Source: Mercurialis annua
Lineage: Eukaryota; Streptophyta; Magnoliopsida; Malpighiales; Euphorbiaceae
Length of the DNA: 64,000 nucleotides
Assembly: GCF_937616625.2 (NCBI RefSeq)
Contig: NC_065577.1
Span: 19,977,501-20,041,500 of the forward strand
Reading direction: 5' to 3'
Shown: piece after piece, positions 24,405 through 37,963 of the stretch
Layout: each line of letters starts with the position of its first letter
Numbering within the stretch: the stretch's first letter is position 1
Notes under the pieces: model-generated
What the model saw: the letters and a program-made list of their open reading frames with translations, nothing else
What the model was told of the DNA's origin: nothing
Database searches by the model: none
Position numbers and translations under genes: made by a program

Positions 24405-27400
24405 TCAAGGAAAAAGAAAAGGATAGCGACTACGCATATCTGGCTCTGTCTCCCTAGCATGGTAAATATTGTTGTTGGAAAACTCAATAAAAGGCAAATG
24501 ATTATCCCAACTACCCTGAAAATCCAGCACACACATCCTAAGCATGTCCCCCAATGTCTGAATCGTCATCTCAGACTGACTGTCAGTCTGAGGATGAAAA
24601 GCAGTACTGAAATCCAACCTCGAACCCAAAGATTCTTGCAACGCCTTTCAAAACCAAGAGGTGAAAACTGATACTCTTTCCGAAACTATCGACATTTGTA
24701 CACCATGGAGACTAACAATTTGATCGATGTACAACTGCGCCCGCTTTGAATCCTGATAAGTAACCTTGATCGGTCAACAATCACCCAAATCAAATCATAC
24801 CCCTGACGGGTATGTGGTAAACCAACCACAAAATCCATATCGTGACGCTCCCATTTTCACTTTGGAATAGGTAGCGGTTGCACATATCCAAACGGTCTGT
24901 GATGTTCCAACTTTACCTGCTGGCAAGTCAAATGCTTAGACACAAACTATGCAACATCCTTTTTAATTTCGCTCTACAACTACGTACCCTTGAGATCATG
25001 ATACATCTTGGTAGAACCCAGATGAACACTGTAAGCTGCCTTTTGCGCTTCCTTCAGAATCTTGTCTCTCAAACCATACGAATCTGGAACACACAGTCGA
25101 GAACTGTACCTGAGAACTCCATCCTCTAGAACAAACTCAGAATTCCCATCCAAATGGATCTCATCCATAATCCATTTTAATTGTGGATCCTCAGCTTGTG
25201 AAGCTTTAATCCTATGAATCAAAAGCGGTTGCACTTGCAGCTGTGCCAACAAACAGCCTCTCTGCGAAACCTGAAATCCGAATCCCGAAGCTAACAAACT
25301 ATACCACTCACGAACCATGGGTCTCCGCCAAACCTCAAAAATATGGGCCAAACTGCTAGAAGACTTGTGACTCACGCATCGGCTACTACATTAGCCTTAC
25401 CCGGATGGTACTGAATAAAACAATCATAGTCTTTCAATAACGCCAACCATCTCCGCTGCCTCAGAGTCAACTCATGCTGATCAAAGATGTACTTCAAACT
25501 CTTATGATCACTAATAATCTCGCAAGTCGCACCGTACAAATAGATCTTCCAAATCTTAAGAGAAAAAACCATAGCTGCTAACTCCAGATCATTAGTAGGA
25601 TTATTTACCACATGCTTCTTCAGCCGGCGAGAAGAATAGGCAATCACCTTGGTATGTTGCATCAACACACAACCCAAACCGATACGAGAAGCATCACAAT
25701 ACACAGTGAACCCCTCAATGCCAGACGGCAAAGAAAACACAGGAGTTGAAGTTAAAATCTCTTTGAGCTTCTCAAAGCTCGCCTCGCACTTGTTAGTCCA
25801 CTCAAACTTAACACCCTTCTGTGTCAGTTTAGTCAACGGTGCAGATATTTTAGAGAAATCTTGCACGAACCGACGATAATAGCTAGCTAACCCAAGAATA
25901 ATTCTAATCTCGGTAACTGACCTCGGCCTTTGTCAATCCATAATCGCCTCAATCTTCTTCGGATCAACCTTGATCCCATCTTTTGACACCACGTGTCCTA
26001 AGAAAGTAACTTGATCCTACCAGAATTGCACTTCGAGAACTTAACATACAGCTGATGCTCACGCAAGGTCTGCAGTATTGTCCTCAAGTTGAAAGCATGC
26101 TCCTCGTCACTCCGATATTAAATCAGTATGTCAGTAATAAACACAATAAATAACCTATCCAAAAACGGCTTGGATACCCAATTCATCATATCCATAAACG
26201 CTGATGGTGCGTTAGTCAACCCAAATGACATGTCCAAAAACTTGAAATGCCCATAACGCGTTCTGGAAAGCAGTCTTAGGCACATCGATGTCTCGAATCA
26301 GAAGTTGATGATACTCGGATCTCAAGTCAAACTTCGAAAAACACTTAGCACCTTCCAACTGGTCAAACGAATCATCAATTCGAGGAAGAGGATATATGTT
26401 CTTAATAGTAACCTTGTTCAACTGTCTGTAGTCAATACACAGCTGAAAGGAACCATCCTTCTTCTTGACAAAAAAAACAGGAGCACCCCACGGAGAAGTA
26501 CTCGGTCTGATAAACAAAATAGGAATTCTTGTAACTGTTCCTTCAACTCTTTCAGCTCTGCAGGAGCCATCCGATACGGAGGTATCGAAATAAGAGTTGT
26601 CCAGGAGCAACATCGATATAAAACTCAATGTCACAATCAGGTGGCAATCAAGGCAATTCCTCTAGAAACACATCAATGAACTCATTCACTATCCAAACAC
26701 TAAGCACATCACCGCTGTCAGCCTCTAAATCACGAACCACTGCTAAGAAACCCTTGCCACCCTTGCCCATCATACGCTTGGCCTTGATCGCCGAAATTAT
26801 ATTTTTAGGTGCTTCCTCCTTCTCCATTGGAAAGAAAAGGCATATAACTAGGAACCCCAAACACAACCAACTTTCCTCGACACTCGATCAAAGAAAAATG
26901 GCGCAAAAGCCAATCCATCCCGAAGATGACATTAGAAGAGAGCACGTAAAGCATAATCAAATCAGCACTAAGATCGCTACCATGTATAACCAAAGAACAA
27001 GACGGATAAACCACATCCACCGTAAAACAATCAGACAAAGGTGTAGATACAGATAAAGGCTCTAACAACCTGGATGGTATCACACCCAACTTAGTTGCAA
27101 AACTCGAAGAAACAATAGAGTGTGTTGCACCCGCATCAAATAAGACCAAAGCATCTACAAATGAAATTGGAATAGTACCTTGCACAATGGCATTTAATTC
27201 AGGAGCATCCTGGGGAGTCAAAGCAAACACTCTAGCCTGACCCTGTCCTTGCTGCAGTGCCTGAGAAGAACTGTAACTACTAGAGCCTCTACCACCATTT
27301 CCACGGCCACCAAAACCACGTCCTCCTGAACCACGGCCCCATTGGTCACCAAACAAAGCGGCAGGTTGAGACTACACTACCGAAGGAGTAAAAGCAGGTC

Positions 27401-28685
27401 TCTACTGCTGAAAGAACGGCTGAGCAACACTAGCCGACGACATCTGCTGCCCAGATGCTGGACACTCCCTAGAAAAATGACCATGCTTGCCACAAGCATA
27501 GCAAATACCTTGTGCCACTTGGCACTGTGCCAAATGTCTGCGCCTGCAGTTATGACAAAACAGAACACTAGAAGTACCACTGTAACCGCGACCAGATTCA
27601 CGGCTACTCCCACTATAACCAGAACTGTAGGAATACAACTGATACCCTTTTCGACCACCCCATTTCTAACTCTTGTATTGGGAAGGCTTTAACTGATTGC
27701 TGCTGCTACCACTCTGCTGCCACTAGTCTAAACAACACCGCCCGCCTTCTTGGTTTCAGGCATTTTCCCAAAATTTAGTAATGTACTCTCCATACGACGA
27801 GCACTATCCACTACACTTGTGAAGTCTATGTGCGTCTAATTCATGAGACTAATAAACTCAGCACCTAGACTGTTCACGTACCTGTCATTCAGTCTCTGTT
27901 GTTCAGTCTGCAGATTTAGGGCAAAGCGACTCAGCCTCACAAATGCAGTCGTATACTCATGTACCGACCTGTCTCCTCTTTTCAAAACCAGCAATCTGTC
28001 CCTGTGACCCTCCGGCACTAAAAAGGTATTTTAAAGTCTCTGAATCGAGTTACAAACTCCGTCAAAGAAATAGTAGCCATATCAGCACGAATGGCCCTAC
28101 GAAACCAATCATTTGCAGGACCCTTCACGGACATCTCCACTAATAGAACTGTCTGCCTCTCAATAGCCTATATTCTTTGAGCATTTCGCTCAACCTCCTC
28201 TAGAAAGTCTAGAGGATTACTGTCGCCCGCAAACTCAGTCGGCTTCAGACTCGAATAAGTCAACACCAAATCTCTATGAATGATTCTGACACCACCAACC
28301 GCAACACCACCAGCCTGTGATACATGTTAGCATACGTGTTCTGCATGGAGACCTTTCTCGCCTGCAGTTACACCTAATTTTTCTGGAGTGCAGTGATCCC
28401 AGCCAGAAATATTGAGAAGTCGAACGGATTTGTAGGAACCTGTGGTACACCTGGTGCCTGAACGCCTGCACCAACACGTCCCCTACCTCTCCCTCCAGTA
28501 GCCTGACCTCTGCTAGCCCGTCCTCTCCCAGCCTGACCTCTGCCAGCTTGGCCTCTGCCAGCCTTACCTTCGCATACACGTCCCCTGCCAGCTTGAACCA
28601 CCGGTTCATGCTGATCTACCTCAATCGACACAGCGTCATCAGCTTCAGCCTCAGCCTGAGCTGCAGCACGCCTACGAGTATTCAT
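24405..28685 (-). pseudogene. gag-pol: gag-pol polyprotein of element B, inactivated and deleted
   Basis: It is collinear with copy A. Gag starts at 28685 (MNTRRRAAAQAEAEA) and has a Gly/Arg-rich repeat stretch. The capsid piece follows (28018-27836), then a zinc knuckle (CYACGKHGHFSREC, ~27490), protease (27356-26805, FDAGATHSIVS), RT (26600-26212), RNase H (25866-25372, catalytic E kept in NDLELAA) and the integrase zinc region (25375-24980). The RT active-site motif reads FITDI instead of F-I-D-D-I. About 590 bp of integrase C-terminus and chromodomain are deleted, so the core (…SNNNIYHA) fuses to the last residues of the tail (RYPFLFP). A 25-bp deletion near 24770 removed the first integrase Asp region, apparently between short CGGT repeats. 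Many stops and shifts occur. Confidence 0.9.
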
Positions 28686-28955
28686 TCCTAAGAATGAAAC
28701 AAAAAATCTCAAACAATGCCCACATAGCAACACCCATAGTATAACTTAAATAACTCAAAAATTAACAATTTACCCAAAGTAATAACGATAACATTCCAAA
28801 GTAAAGCATAAACTTCCAAAAGTAAAGCATCAGTAACACATAAGACCGACGCAAACAATCATAATTCCGCAGTAGATACTCTAACACAACAACAATACTT
28901 AACATGCCTTAAAGCGGTAAACACATAACATGCAAAATTTGGCCTTAGTTCGAAA

Positions 28956-28972
28956 CCAAAGCTCTGATACCA
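28956..28972 (-). other. Primer-binding site of element B
   Basis: On the minus strand it reads TGGTATCAGAGCTTTGG. The first 12 bases match the 3' end of initiator tRNA-Met, the usual primer for Tekay-type elements. It starts 4 bases from the LTR end at 28977. Confidence 0.88.
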
Positions 28973-28976
28973 AGTT

Positions 28977-29244
28977 TGTCACGACCCAATTTCATGGATC
29001 GTGACTGGTACTAGGGTATGGGTATGGTCGTACCATAACCCATAGCAAGCCTCGCAGAAAATAAACAATCATATAAACCCGCAAAAACACTGCTCGGGGG
29101 AAACCTAGACTCCAATCTAAGTCTAACAATTTATATCAAAATTCTAATATAAATAACTTAAATATCTGAAATGCTCAACCGAATTGAGTCTCAACAACTT
29201 GTCTTTAATATAATAATAAAATAATCCAGAGTAAACATGCCAAT
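28977..29244 (-). mobile_element. 5' LTR of element B, truncated to 268 bp
   Basis: It starts TGTCACGACCC and matches the first 268 bp of LTR A, then stops after ACATGCCAAT and runs into satellite. The promoter part of the LTR is missing. Confidence 0.88.
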
Positions 29245-32073
29245 AAATTGTTAAAAAGGTGACCGCTTGGATTTGTTTCCTAACGTTTGTAAACGTTTGG
29301 CTTAAATTGCTGAAATGGGGAAACGTTTGAATTTGTTTCCTAATGTCAATAAACGTTTGGCTTAAATAGCTAAAAAGGGGAAACATTTGGTTTTGTTTCA
29401 TTTCGTTTGTAAATGTTTGGCTTAAAATGCTACAAAGGTGAAGCGCTTCGATTTGTTTCGTAATGTTTTAAACGTTTAGCTTAAATCGCTAAAATGGGTA
29501 AACGTTTGGATTTGTTTTGTAACGTTCATAAATGTTTGGCTTAAATTGCTAAAAAGGTGAAACGTTTGTTATTGTTTCGTCACGTTTGTAAACGTTTGCC
29601 TTAAATCGCTAAAATGGTGAAACATTTGAATTTGTTTCGTAACGTTTATAAACGTTTGGTTTTGTTTTGTAATGTTCATAAACGTTTGACTTCAATCGCT
29701 AAAAAGGTGAAACATTTGGATTTGTTTCGTAATGTTTTTAAACGTTTGGCATAAATTGCTAAAAAGGTGAAACGCTTAGATTTGTTTCGTAATATTTGTA
29801 AACATTTGGCTTAAATCGCTAAAAAAGTAAAACGTTTGGATTTATTTCGTATCGTTTTAAACGTTTGGAATTATTTTGTAACGTTCGTAAACGTTTGACT
29901 TCAATATCTAAAAAGGTGAAACGTTTGGATTTGTATAGTAACGTTTGGAAACTTTTGGCTTAAATCGCTAAAAAGGTGAAACGTTTGGATTTGTTTTGTA
30001 ACTTTTGTAAACGTTTGGCTTAAATTGATAAAAAGGTGAAACGTTTGGATATGTTTCATAATGATTATAAACGTTTGGCTTCAATCGATAAAAAGGCGAA
30101 ATGTTTGGATTTGTTTCTTAACGTTTGTAAACATTTGGCTTAAATTGCTAAAAAGGTGAAACACTTGGATTTGTTTCGTATTGTTTGTAAACGTTTGGCT
30201 TAAATTGCAGTGAAACGTTTGGATTTGTTTCGTAGCATTTTAAACGTTTGGTTTTGTTTCGTAACGTTTGCAAATGTTTGGCTTAAATTGCTAAAAAGGT
30301 AAAACGCTTGGATTTGTTTCGTAGCGTTTGTGTTTGGCTTTAATTGCTAAAAAGATGATACGTTTGGATTTGTTTCGTAACGTTTGTAAATCTTTGGCTT
30401 AAATTGCTAAAAAGGTGAAACGTTTGGAATTTTTTTGTAACGTTTTACACGTTTGGTTTTGTTTTGTAACATTTGCATACGTTTGGCTTAAATCTCCAAT
30501 AAGGTGAAACGTTTGGATTTGTTTCGTAACGTTTGTAAACATTTGTCTTAAATCGCTAAAATGGGAAAACGTTTGGTTTTGTTTCATAACGTTTGTAAAC
30601 GTTCGGTTGTGTTTTGTAACGTTTGTAAACGTTTGGCTTAAATCGCTAAAAAGGAAATACGTTTTGTTTTTGTTTCGTAATGTTTGTAAATGTTTGGCTT
30701 AAATTTCTTAAAAGGGGAAACATTTGGTTTTGTTTTGTAACGTTTGTAAACGTTTGGCTTAAATTTTTAGCGATTAAGCCAAACGTTCAAAACGTTTACC
30801 TTTTTTAATAATTTAAGACAAACGTTTACAACGTTATGAAATAAATCCAAACGTTTCATTTTTAAGCGATTTAAAACAAACGTTTACAAATGTTACGGAA
30901 TAAAACGTCACGAAACAAATCCAAACGTTTCCAATTTTAAGCGATTTAAGCCAAACGTTTACAAACGTTACGGAACAAAACCAAACGTTTCACCTTTTTA
31001 GCGATTGAAGCCAAACGCTTGAATATGAAACATTTGAAACGCTTGGATTTGTTTCGTAACGTTTGTAAACGTTTGGCTTCAATCACTAAAAAGTTGAAAC
31101 GTTTGGATTTGTTTCATAACTTTTGTAAACGTTCGGCTTATATTTCTAAAAAGGTGAAACGCTTGGATTTGTTTCATAACGATTGTAAAAGTTTGGCTTA
31201 AATCGATAAAAAGGTGAAACATTCAATTTTGTTTTGTAACGTTTGTAAACGTTTGGATTAAATCGCTAAAATGGTGAAACGTTTGGATTTGTTTCATAAC
31301 GTTTTAAACGTTTGGTTTTGTTTCATAACCTTTGTAAACTATTGGCTTAAATCGCTAAAAATGTGAAACGTTTGGATTTGTTTCGTAATGTTAAACGTTT
31401 GGTTTTATTTCGTATTATTTGGATTTATTTCGTAACAATTGTAAACGTTTGGTTTAAATCGCTAAAAAGGTGAAACGTTAGGAGTTGTTTCGTAATGTTT
31501 GTAAACGTTATGAAGCAAAACCAAACGTAGGCAACGTTACGAAACAAATCGAAACATTTCACCTTTTTACCGATTTAAGCCAAACGTTTACAAAGATTAT
31601 GAAACAAAATCGAACGTTTCCCCTTTTCATCGATATAAGCCAAACATTTACAAACGTTATGAAACAAATCCAAATAATTCACCTTTTTATCAATTTAAGC
31701 CAAACATTTATAAACGTTACGAAATAAATCCAAACGTTTCACCTTTTTAGCGATTTAAGCCAAATGATTACAAATGTTACGAAACAAATCCAAAAGTTTT
31801 GAAACAAATCCAAATATTTAAAACATTACGAAACAAATGCAACTGTTTCACCTTTTTAGCGATTTAAGTCGAACATTTACAAAGGTTACGAAATAAAACT
31901 AAACGTTTCACCTTTTTAGCGATATAAGCCAAACGTTTACAAACGTTACGAAACAAATCCAAATGTTTCACCTTTTTAGAGATTTAAGCCAAACGTTTAC
32001 AAAGGTGAAATGTTTGGATTTTTTTTGTAGCGCTTGTAAACGTTTGGCATAAATCGCTAAAAAAGGTGAAACG
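29245..32073. repeat. 60-bp satellite array, block 2 (~47 monomers, mixed orientation)
   Basis: Same monomer as block 1. The consensus strand occupies ~29245-30765, 31016-31505 and 32003-32073; the inverse occupies ~30766-31015 and 31508-32003. The switch at ~31005-31055 has nearly the same sequence as the one at ~9780-9830, so part of the array was duplicated with its inversion junction. Confidence 0.95.
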
Positions 32074-34499
32074 TGTAATACCCCAAAAGATATAATTATT
32101 TAATTGAGCCCCGTGTCAAGTTTTCAGCCACTAGAGTGGCGATATCGGAAAGTTTGCCGAAAAATTAAAATAAATAAATAAAGTTTTAGTAGGTCGGTTT
32201 CGAGAAATTAATGATGCGGAAATTAATGTTATATTTCAATTCTAAAGTTGGAATTGGAATCAAAAGGAGAAATGTCAAGAAAAATTTCCAAAATAAAGTT
32301 CAGGTAGTATAGTGGTAATTTAGCCACTATGTTTCAAAAATGGAAATTTTAGGTTTTGACGGGAAAATATTAATATTGGGATTCGTATTATGTATCAGAT
32401 ATAAATAATACGTATGAGTCATAATAAAAGAATTTATTGATTTAGTATGGACTAAATCGTACAAAAGAAAAGTTCAAAGATTTATTTGTAACAAATAAAG
32501 AAAACAAGGACCTAAGTGGAACTTTAGCCAAACTATATAAAGTTTTGTTTATGAATGAACGAATCAGATGGAGAGGGAGAGAAGAATATAGAGACGTCAA
32601 AAATTCCATCGATCCACTTCGTTCGCTCGCCGTTTCTCTGTTCGACGTCTGTTTCAGACGATTTTTGCGTCGATCTTCTCAAAATCGAAGCCTCTACCTT
32701 TCCCAAGCTTCAAACTAAGGTGAGTTTGACGTTTTTATGGTGAAAAATGGATGAATGATGATTGTTTTGGCGTGTAACGTTGCGGTTGGATCGAATTTGC
32801 TTTAATCATGTCGTTATCGTCGTTTCTAATTGTTTTTAATATGGATTTTATTGTAAACTGATGTTGGGTATACACGAATATATCTCAAGCAAGTCGGAAT
32901 GGGTTTTTGATTGATTTTGTGGAGGTTTAGGCTTTCTTTCTTCGTATGCACGACGTGCCAAAAATTGGAACGACGTGCAGATTGGCACGACGTGCCAATG
33001 CCAAGGCAAGGCTGTCTTGGTTGTTTTTGGTCCATTTGGTGCATGGGAGTTTAACGTATCATATCTTGAGTCCATAAGAGCTAACGGACTCCAAAAATGT
33101 GCAATTCAGACATAGAACATGGAGAATATGATTAGGGTTTTGTAATGAATATAACGCGTAATTGGAAATCGATAAGAATGAATTGGGAAAACCTAAATCT
33201 ATAACCTAGGATATTAGGTTTACGAGGTTCACGTTTATAATTTAAACGTGTATTTGGTTTGTATATGTACCAGATGCACCGGCAAGCTACGAGGTAGACG
33301 TTTTGGGATTAGCAGTGTTTGACTACCATATCGAGTGCATTATAGATTGGATAGGGGTCACTGTGAGTTGCACTTTACTTTCATGTATTACATATTAAAG
33401 TTATTTAATATTATATTTTATATATACGTGTATTGTTTATACGCATCGCATTATATATGATTTGATTAAATTTTATATGTTTCTACCAAGTTTATATACG
33501 AGGAACTAGTATGCGATCCGAAAAAACTAGCTACCTATTGGGTGTCAATAGGCTGTGTGATCACCAGTATCGAGTCAGTCTAGTGTGTTTGCATTTGAGA
33601 AATGATTTGATATATACATGTATGATATGATACGATATGATATGAATATGAATTCCAAAGTCTGATAATGAATTCAATACGAGCGAGAACTCGGTTACAG
33701 TGTATCCTGAGCCCTGCATGTAGTGAGTTGGACTCACAGTTTGGGATTAAGAGATAGGTCGCGATCGACGAGGTAGAGTGTGAACACTTCCGGGTCTGAC
33801 CATTTGGATCAGTATGATTTGATTATTCGAAAGTTGTGTTGCATGCTAGGATATTAGTTTCAAACGGATCAATACCCGTTTATATGTATTATTTTATATT
33901 ATTGTTTCCTTGAAATGCGGTGCTATGTTTTTATAATAATACCGTTAGTAAATCGCAAACTTACTCAGTATTTTTTCAAATACTGACCCCTCACTTTTGA
34001 TGTCTTTCGGGTGCTTAGCGTCTAGCCCTAGTTAAAAGCCAGTTTTGGAATCCAGAAGTCATCTATGTATGTAAAGTCTTCTGACTTCTTTGAGTGCTGC
34101 AGTAGTGGTCTGGTGTTGACAGAGTCATAGCCTAAACAGTAGTACATTTTGGTTGTACATATCACTTGTTGTCTTGTTTATATTTTTGCAAGCTATGTAT
34201 TATCTTTTGTTCACGGCCCCAGATGCCGGTGATAGGTCTGATACACTAAATGTTGTATATAGAACCGCGAGGCCAGTTCGTACAGGGTACGGTGACTAGA
34301 GCCCGCGAGGTTAATAGAACAGTTAGTGTAAATACTTGTGTACATATGTTATGTATGTTTGCTTCTGCTTCTGTTGTGTTGTGGTATTTGTCTATTATTT
34401 GCAAAAAATTAATATTGGTTTGAGGCTTGCTACGGGTTCCGGAGCTACCACTCCCGCTCCCTAGCGCCGGTTACGGCTCAATTATTTTAGGTCGTGACA
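32074..34499 (+). mobile_element. Complete 5' LTR of family X, 2426 bp
   Basis: It starts TGTAATACCCC within a satellite monomer and ends GGTCGTGACA four bases before the primer site. The TATA box is TATATAAAG at 32534. ACGACGTGC occurs three times at 32948-33000. The hexamer site has only two TATGAA units. The 3' end carries GCTACGGGTTCCGGAGCTAC and the GCGCCGG block shared by all families here. Confidence 0.92.
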
Positions 34500-34503
34500 A
34501 TGT

Positions 34504-34517
34504 TGGTATAAGAGCAG
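34504..34517 (+). other. Primer-binding site of the family-X element
   Basis: TGGTATAAGAGCAG is a slightly mutated initiator-tRNA-Met site (one change in the first 12 bases), placed directly after the 5' LTR. Confidence 0.8.
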
Positions 34518-34903
34518 TTGTTCCAGTTACCGCTGCAGGTTTGTTTTAGTGTCTGTTTGAGTTGAGATACTCTATCAGTAAGTAAACCTAAGAACTACTG
34601 CAGCAAGAGAATCGGACCTTAGTTGCTTGAATTTGTTTGATATGGGCATTAGTAGTATGTGGTATAGCACGCGCGAATTAGGTATGTCAAGCTAATAAGT
34701 GATTAGTATCCGCATATACGAACGACTTGGGGCAACTAAGTGTTTACTACTTACAATAGGATTATTAAATGGTTATTTGCTTGTGAACTATTTGCAGTTG
34801 GATTAAATGCTAATTGTTTACAACACTTCATAAGTTAATATTGGAGTTAAGTGCGGAAATGGGCTCACATGGTTGCTTATGTTTGAAATTGTTTCTTTTC
34901 AGC

Positions 34904-34975
34904 ATGTCTGGGCAGTATGGATCTCAGTCACATGATGCGGAAGAACAGGAGATAGCGCCTCCTATATTTTCAAAA
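34904..34975 (+). pseudogene. gag start remnant of family X
   Basis: After a TTCTTTTCAG pyrimidine run, ATG TCT GGG opens a 23-codon frame rich in Gln, Ser and Glu, ended by TAG. Position and composition suit a gag N-terminus. No capsid or zinc-knuckle motif follows, so the identification rests on position only. Confidence 0.3.
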
Positions 34976-36126
34976 TAGGTTTCACAACGAAGTAGGCGGA
35001 CCATCTAAATTCCTATATTACGTTCTAGAGGTTGTGAGGGAAGAAGTAGAATACTAAAAGGAATTAATATATATATACCTGCGAATGATAGAACACAAGT
35101 ATAGCAAGAAGAGATGAATGTGTAGACGATTATTGAAGGAGTGGATATAGCGATAACGGCAATAAGAAGTCTTAAACTGAAATGAGTTAGTAGAGACATG
35201 AAGAAGGGGTGGTGTTAACAGAAGAATAGTCAGGAAAACGACAGAAAGTGACAGCAATGCAAAAATTTATAATATACCCAATTACAATAAAGAAAGCCGT
35301 TAATAATCGTAGAGTATATAATCTGAAGTGAACTTACGTTCTACGAAAAGTACAAAGGATTTTTAAGATTTTTCAAAATACAATTGTGCTCAGTCATCGT
35401 ATATAACATCGCATAATCACAATAGGAATGCATAAAAGAATGATTTTTTAAAATATAGATCATGCATCATATCTTTACAATAATGAAGAAAAATGCGATT
35501 TCGAGCAACTCTTTGGTGATCAGAGGTGTCATCACTCTGAGCTACAATTGTATTGATGATTTCAAACGATTTACAAAAAATAGTTTAAAAGAGCTGGCCA
35601 GCCAATGGGTATTTTGAAATCGTTTTTCTTAGTAAGAGAACTCAGATGTGAAACTCTGCGACTAATAATAAAAGATTCTTAATAAATAAGAATGAAATCG
35701 TAAAAGAAACCCCAATAATGGAATTAAACCATAATAACGCTAGATTATAATAATGCTAATAGAGCTAAAAAGGGAGACGAACAAGATGTCACCGCTAGAA
35801 GGCACACGTGATCAAGACGTAATGCGCTAGCAAAGTCTAGAAAATGCAATATCTATCCTTATATTGAGATAAAGAATGTAATGATCAAGGATCATATTAG
35901 GAGGAAGGAAAGTTAAAGATACAAAACGATAGAAAAAGTGATTTTAAAAGAGTATAAAGATTTAAAATTAGAAGATGCAAGAAATAGACCATGTGATGAG
36001 ATGGATATCAAATAACATTTTAAGTACATATGACATAACTAATATCGGTATCAGAAGTATAAGCTACGTAACAGAAAGGATAAAATTTAAAGGAAGGACT
36101 TGATATAACGATAAAGGCCACGCATA

Positions 36127-37963
36127 GAAATTCCATCGATCCACTTCGTTCACTCGCCGTTTCTCCGTTCGACGTCTGTTTCAGACGATTTTTGCGTCGA
36201 TCTTCTCGAAATCAAAGCCTCTACCTTTCCCAAGCTTCAAACTGAGTTGAGTTTGACGTTTCTATTTGTGAAAAATGGATGAATGATGGTTGTTTCGGCA
36301 TGTAACGTTGCGGTTGGATCGAATTCGCTTTAATCATGTCGTTATCGTCGTTTCTGATGATTTTTAATATGGATTTTGTGGTAAAATGATATTGGGTATA
36401 TACGGAAATGTCTCAAGCAAGTCGGAATGGGTTTTCGATTGATTTTGTGGAGGACTAGGCTTGCTGTCTTCGTCTGAATGACGGCCGCACGACGTGCCAA
36501 TGCCAAGGCAAGGCTGCCTTGGTCATTTTCGGTCCATTTGGTGCATGGGAGATTAATGTATCATATCTTGAGTCCATAAGAGCTTACGGACTCCGAAAAT
36601 GTGCAATTCGTACATAGAACATGGAGAATATGATTAGGGTTTTGTAATGAATATAACGCGTAATTGGAAATCGATAAGAATGAATTGGGAAAACCTAAAT
36701 CTATAACCTAGGATATTAGGTTTACGAGGTTCATGTTTATAATCTAAACGTGTATTTGGTTTGTATATGTACTAGACGTACCGGCAAGCTACGAGGTAAA
36801 CGTTTTGGGATTAGCAGTGTTTGACCAGCATATCGAGTGCATTATAGATTGGATAGCGGTCACTAGGAGTTACACTTTACTTTCGTGTATTACATATTAA
36901 AGTTATTTAATATTATATTTTATATATACGTGTATTGTTTATACCCATCGCATTATATATGATTTGATTAAATGTTATATGTTTCTACCAAGTTTATATA
37001 CGAGGAACTAGTATGTGATCCGAAGAAACTAGCTACCTATTGGGTGTCAATAGGCTGTGTGATCACCAGTATCGAGTCAGTCTAGTGTGTTTTCATTTGA
37101 GAAATGATTTGGTATATACATGTATGATATGATCCGATATGATATGAATATGAATATGAATAGGAATATGAATATGAATATGAATATGAATATGAATATG
37201 AATTTCGAAGTCGGATAATGATTTCGATATGAGCGAGAACTCGGTTACAGTGTAACCTGAACCCGTATCTAGTGAGTTGGACTATCACTTTGCGATTAAG
37301 ATATAGGTCGCAATCGAAGAGGTAGAGTGTGAACATTCCCGGGTCGGACCATTTGGATCAGTATGATTTGATTATTCGAAAGTTGTGTTGCATGCTAGGA
37401 TATTAGTTTCGAACGGATCAAGTACCTGTTTATATGTATTATTTTTTTATTATTGTTTCCTTGAAATGTGATGCTATGTTTTTAAAATAATGTCGTTAGT
37501 AAATTGCAAACTCACTTAGTATTTTCCCAAATACTGACCCCTAAATTTTGATGTCTTTCAGGTGCTTAGCGTCTGGCCCTAGTTAGAAGCCAGTTTTGGA
37601 ATCCAGAAGTCAGCTATGTATGTATAGTCCTCTAATTGTGAGTGCTGCAATAGTGGTCCGGTGTTGACAGAGTCATAGCCTAAACAGTAGTACATTTTGG
37701 TTGTACATATCACTTGCTGTCTTGTTTATATTTTTGCAAGCTATGTATTATCTTTTGTTCACGGCCCCAAATGCCGGTGATAGGTCTGATACACTAACTA
37801 ATGTATATAGAACCGCGAGGCCAGTTCGTACAGGGAATGGTGACTAGAGCCCGCGAGGTTAACATAACAGTTAATGTAAATACTTGCGTATATATGTTAT
37901 GTATGTTTGCTTCTGTTGTGTTATGGTATTTGTTTATTATTTACGAAAAATTAATAATGGTTT
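36127..37963 (+). mobile_element. 3' LTR of the family-X element, lacking both ends
   Basis: It corresponds to bases ~527 to ~2360 of the complete LTR. It carries ten TATGAA units (37143-37202). It stops after AATAATGGTTT, and the satellite resumes with AATCGCTAAAAAGG. Confidence 0.85.

Larger units (their letters stand above)
34500..36126 (+). mobile_element. Internal region of the family-X element, non-coding
   Basis: This is a leader followed by a short frame at 34904-34975 (MSGQYGSQSHDAEEQEIAPP…, then a stop) that resembles a gag start. No pol follows. From 35737 it repeats window positions 1-390. At ~36126 it jumps to base ~527 of an LTR, so the rest of the internal region, the polypurine tract and the LTR start are deleted. 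Confidence 0.8.

Noticed and set aside
32826..33075. Overlapping 72- and 75-codon minus-strand frames
   Set aside because: They lie inside the X LTR, opposite to its transcription, and have no counterpart of equal length in the other LTR copies.
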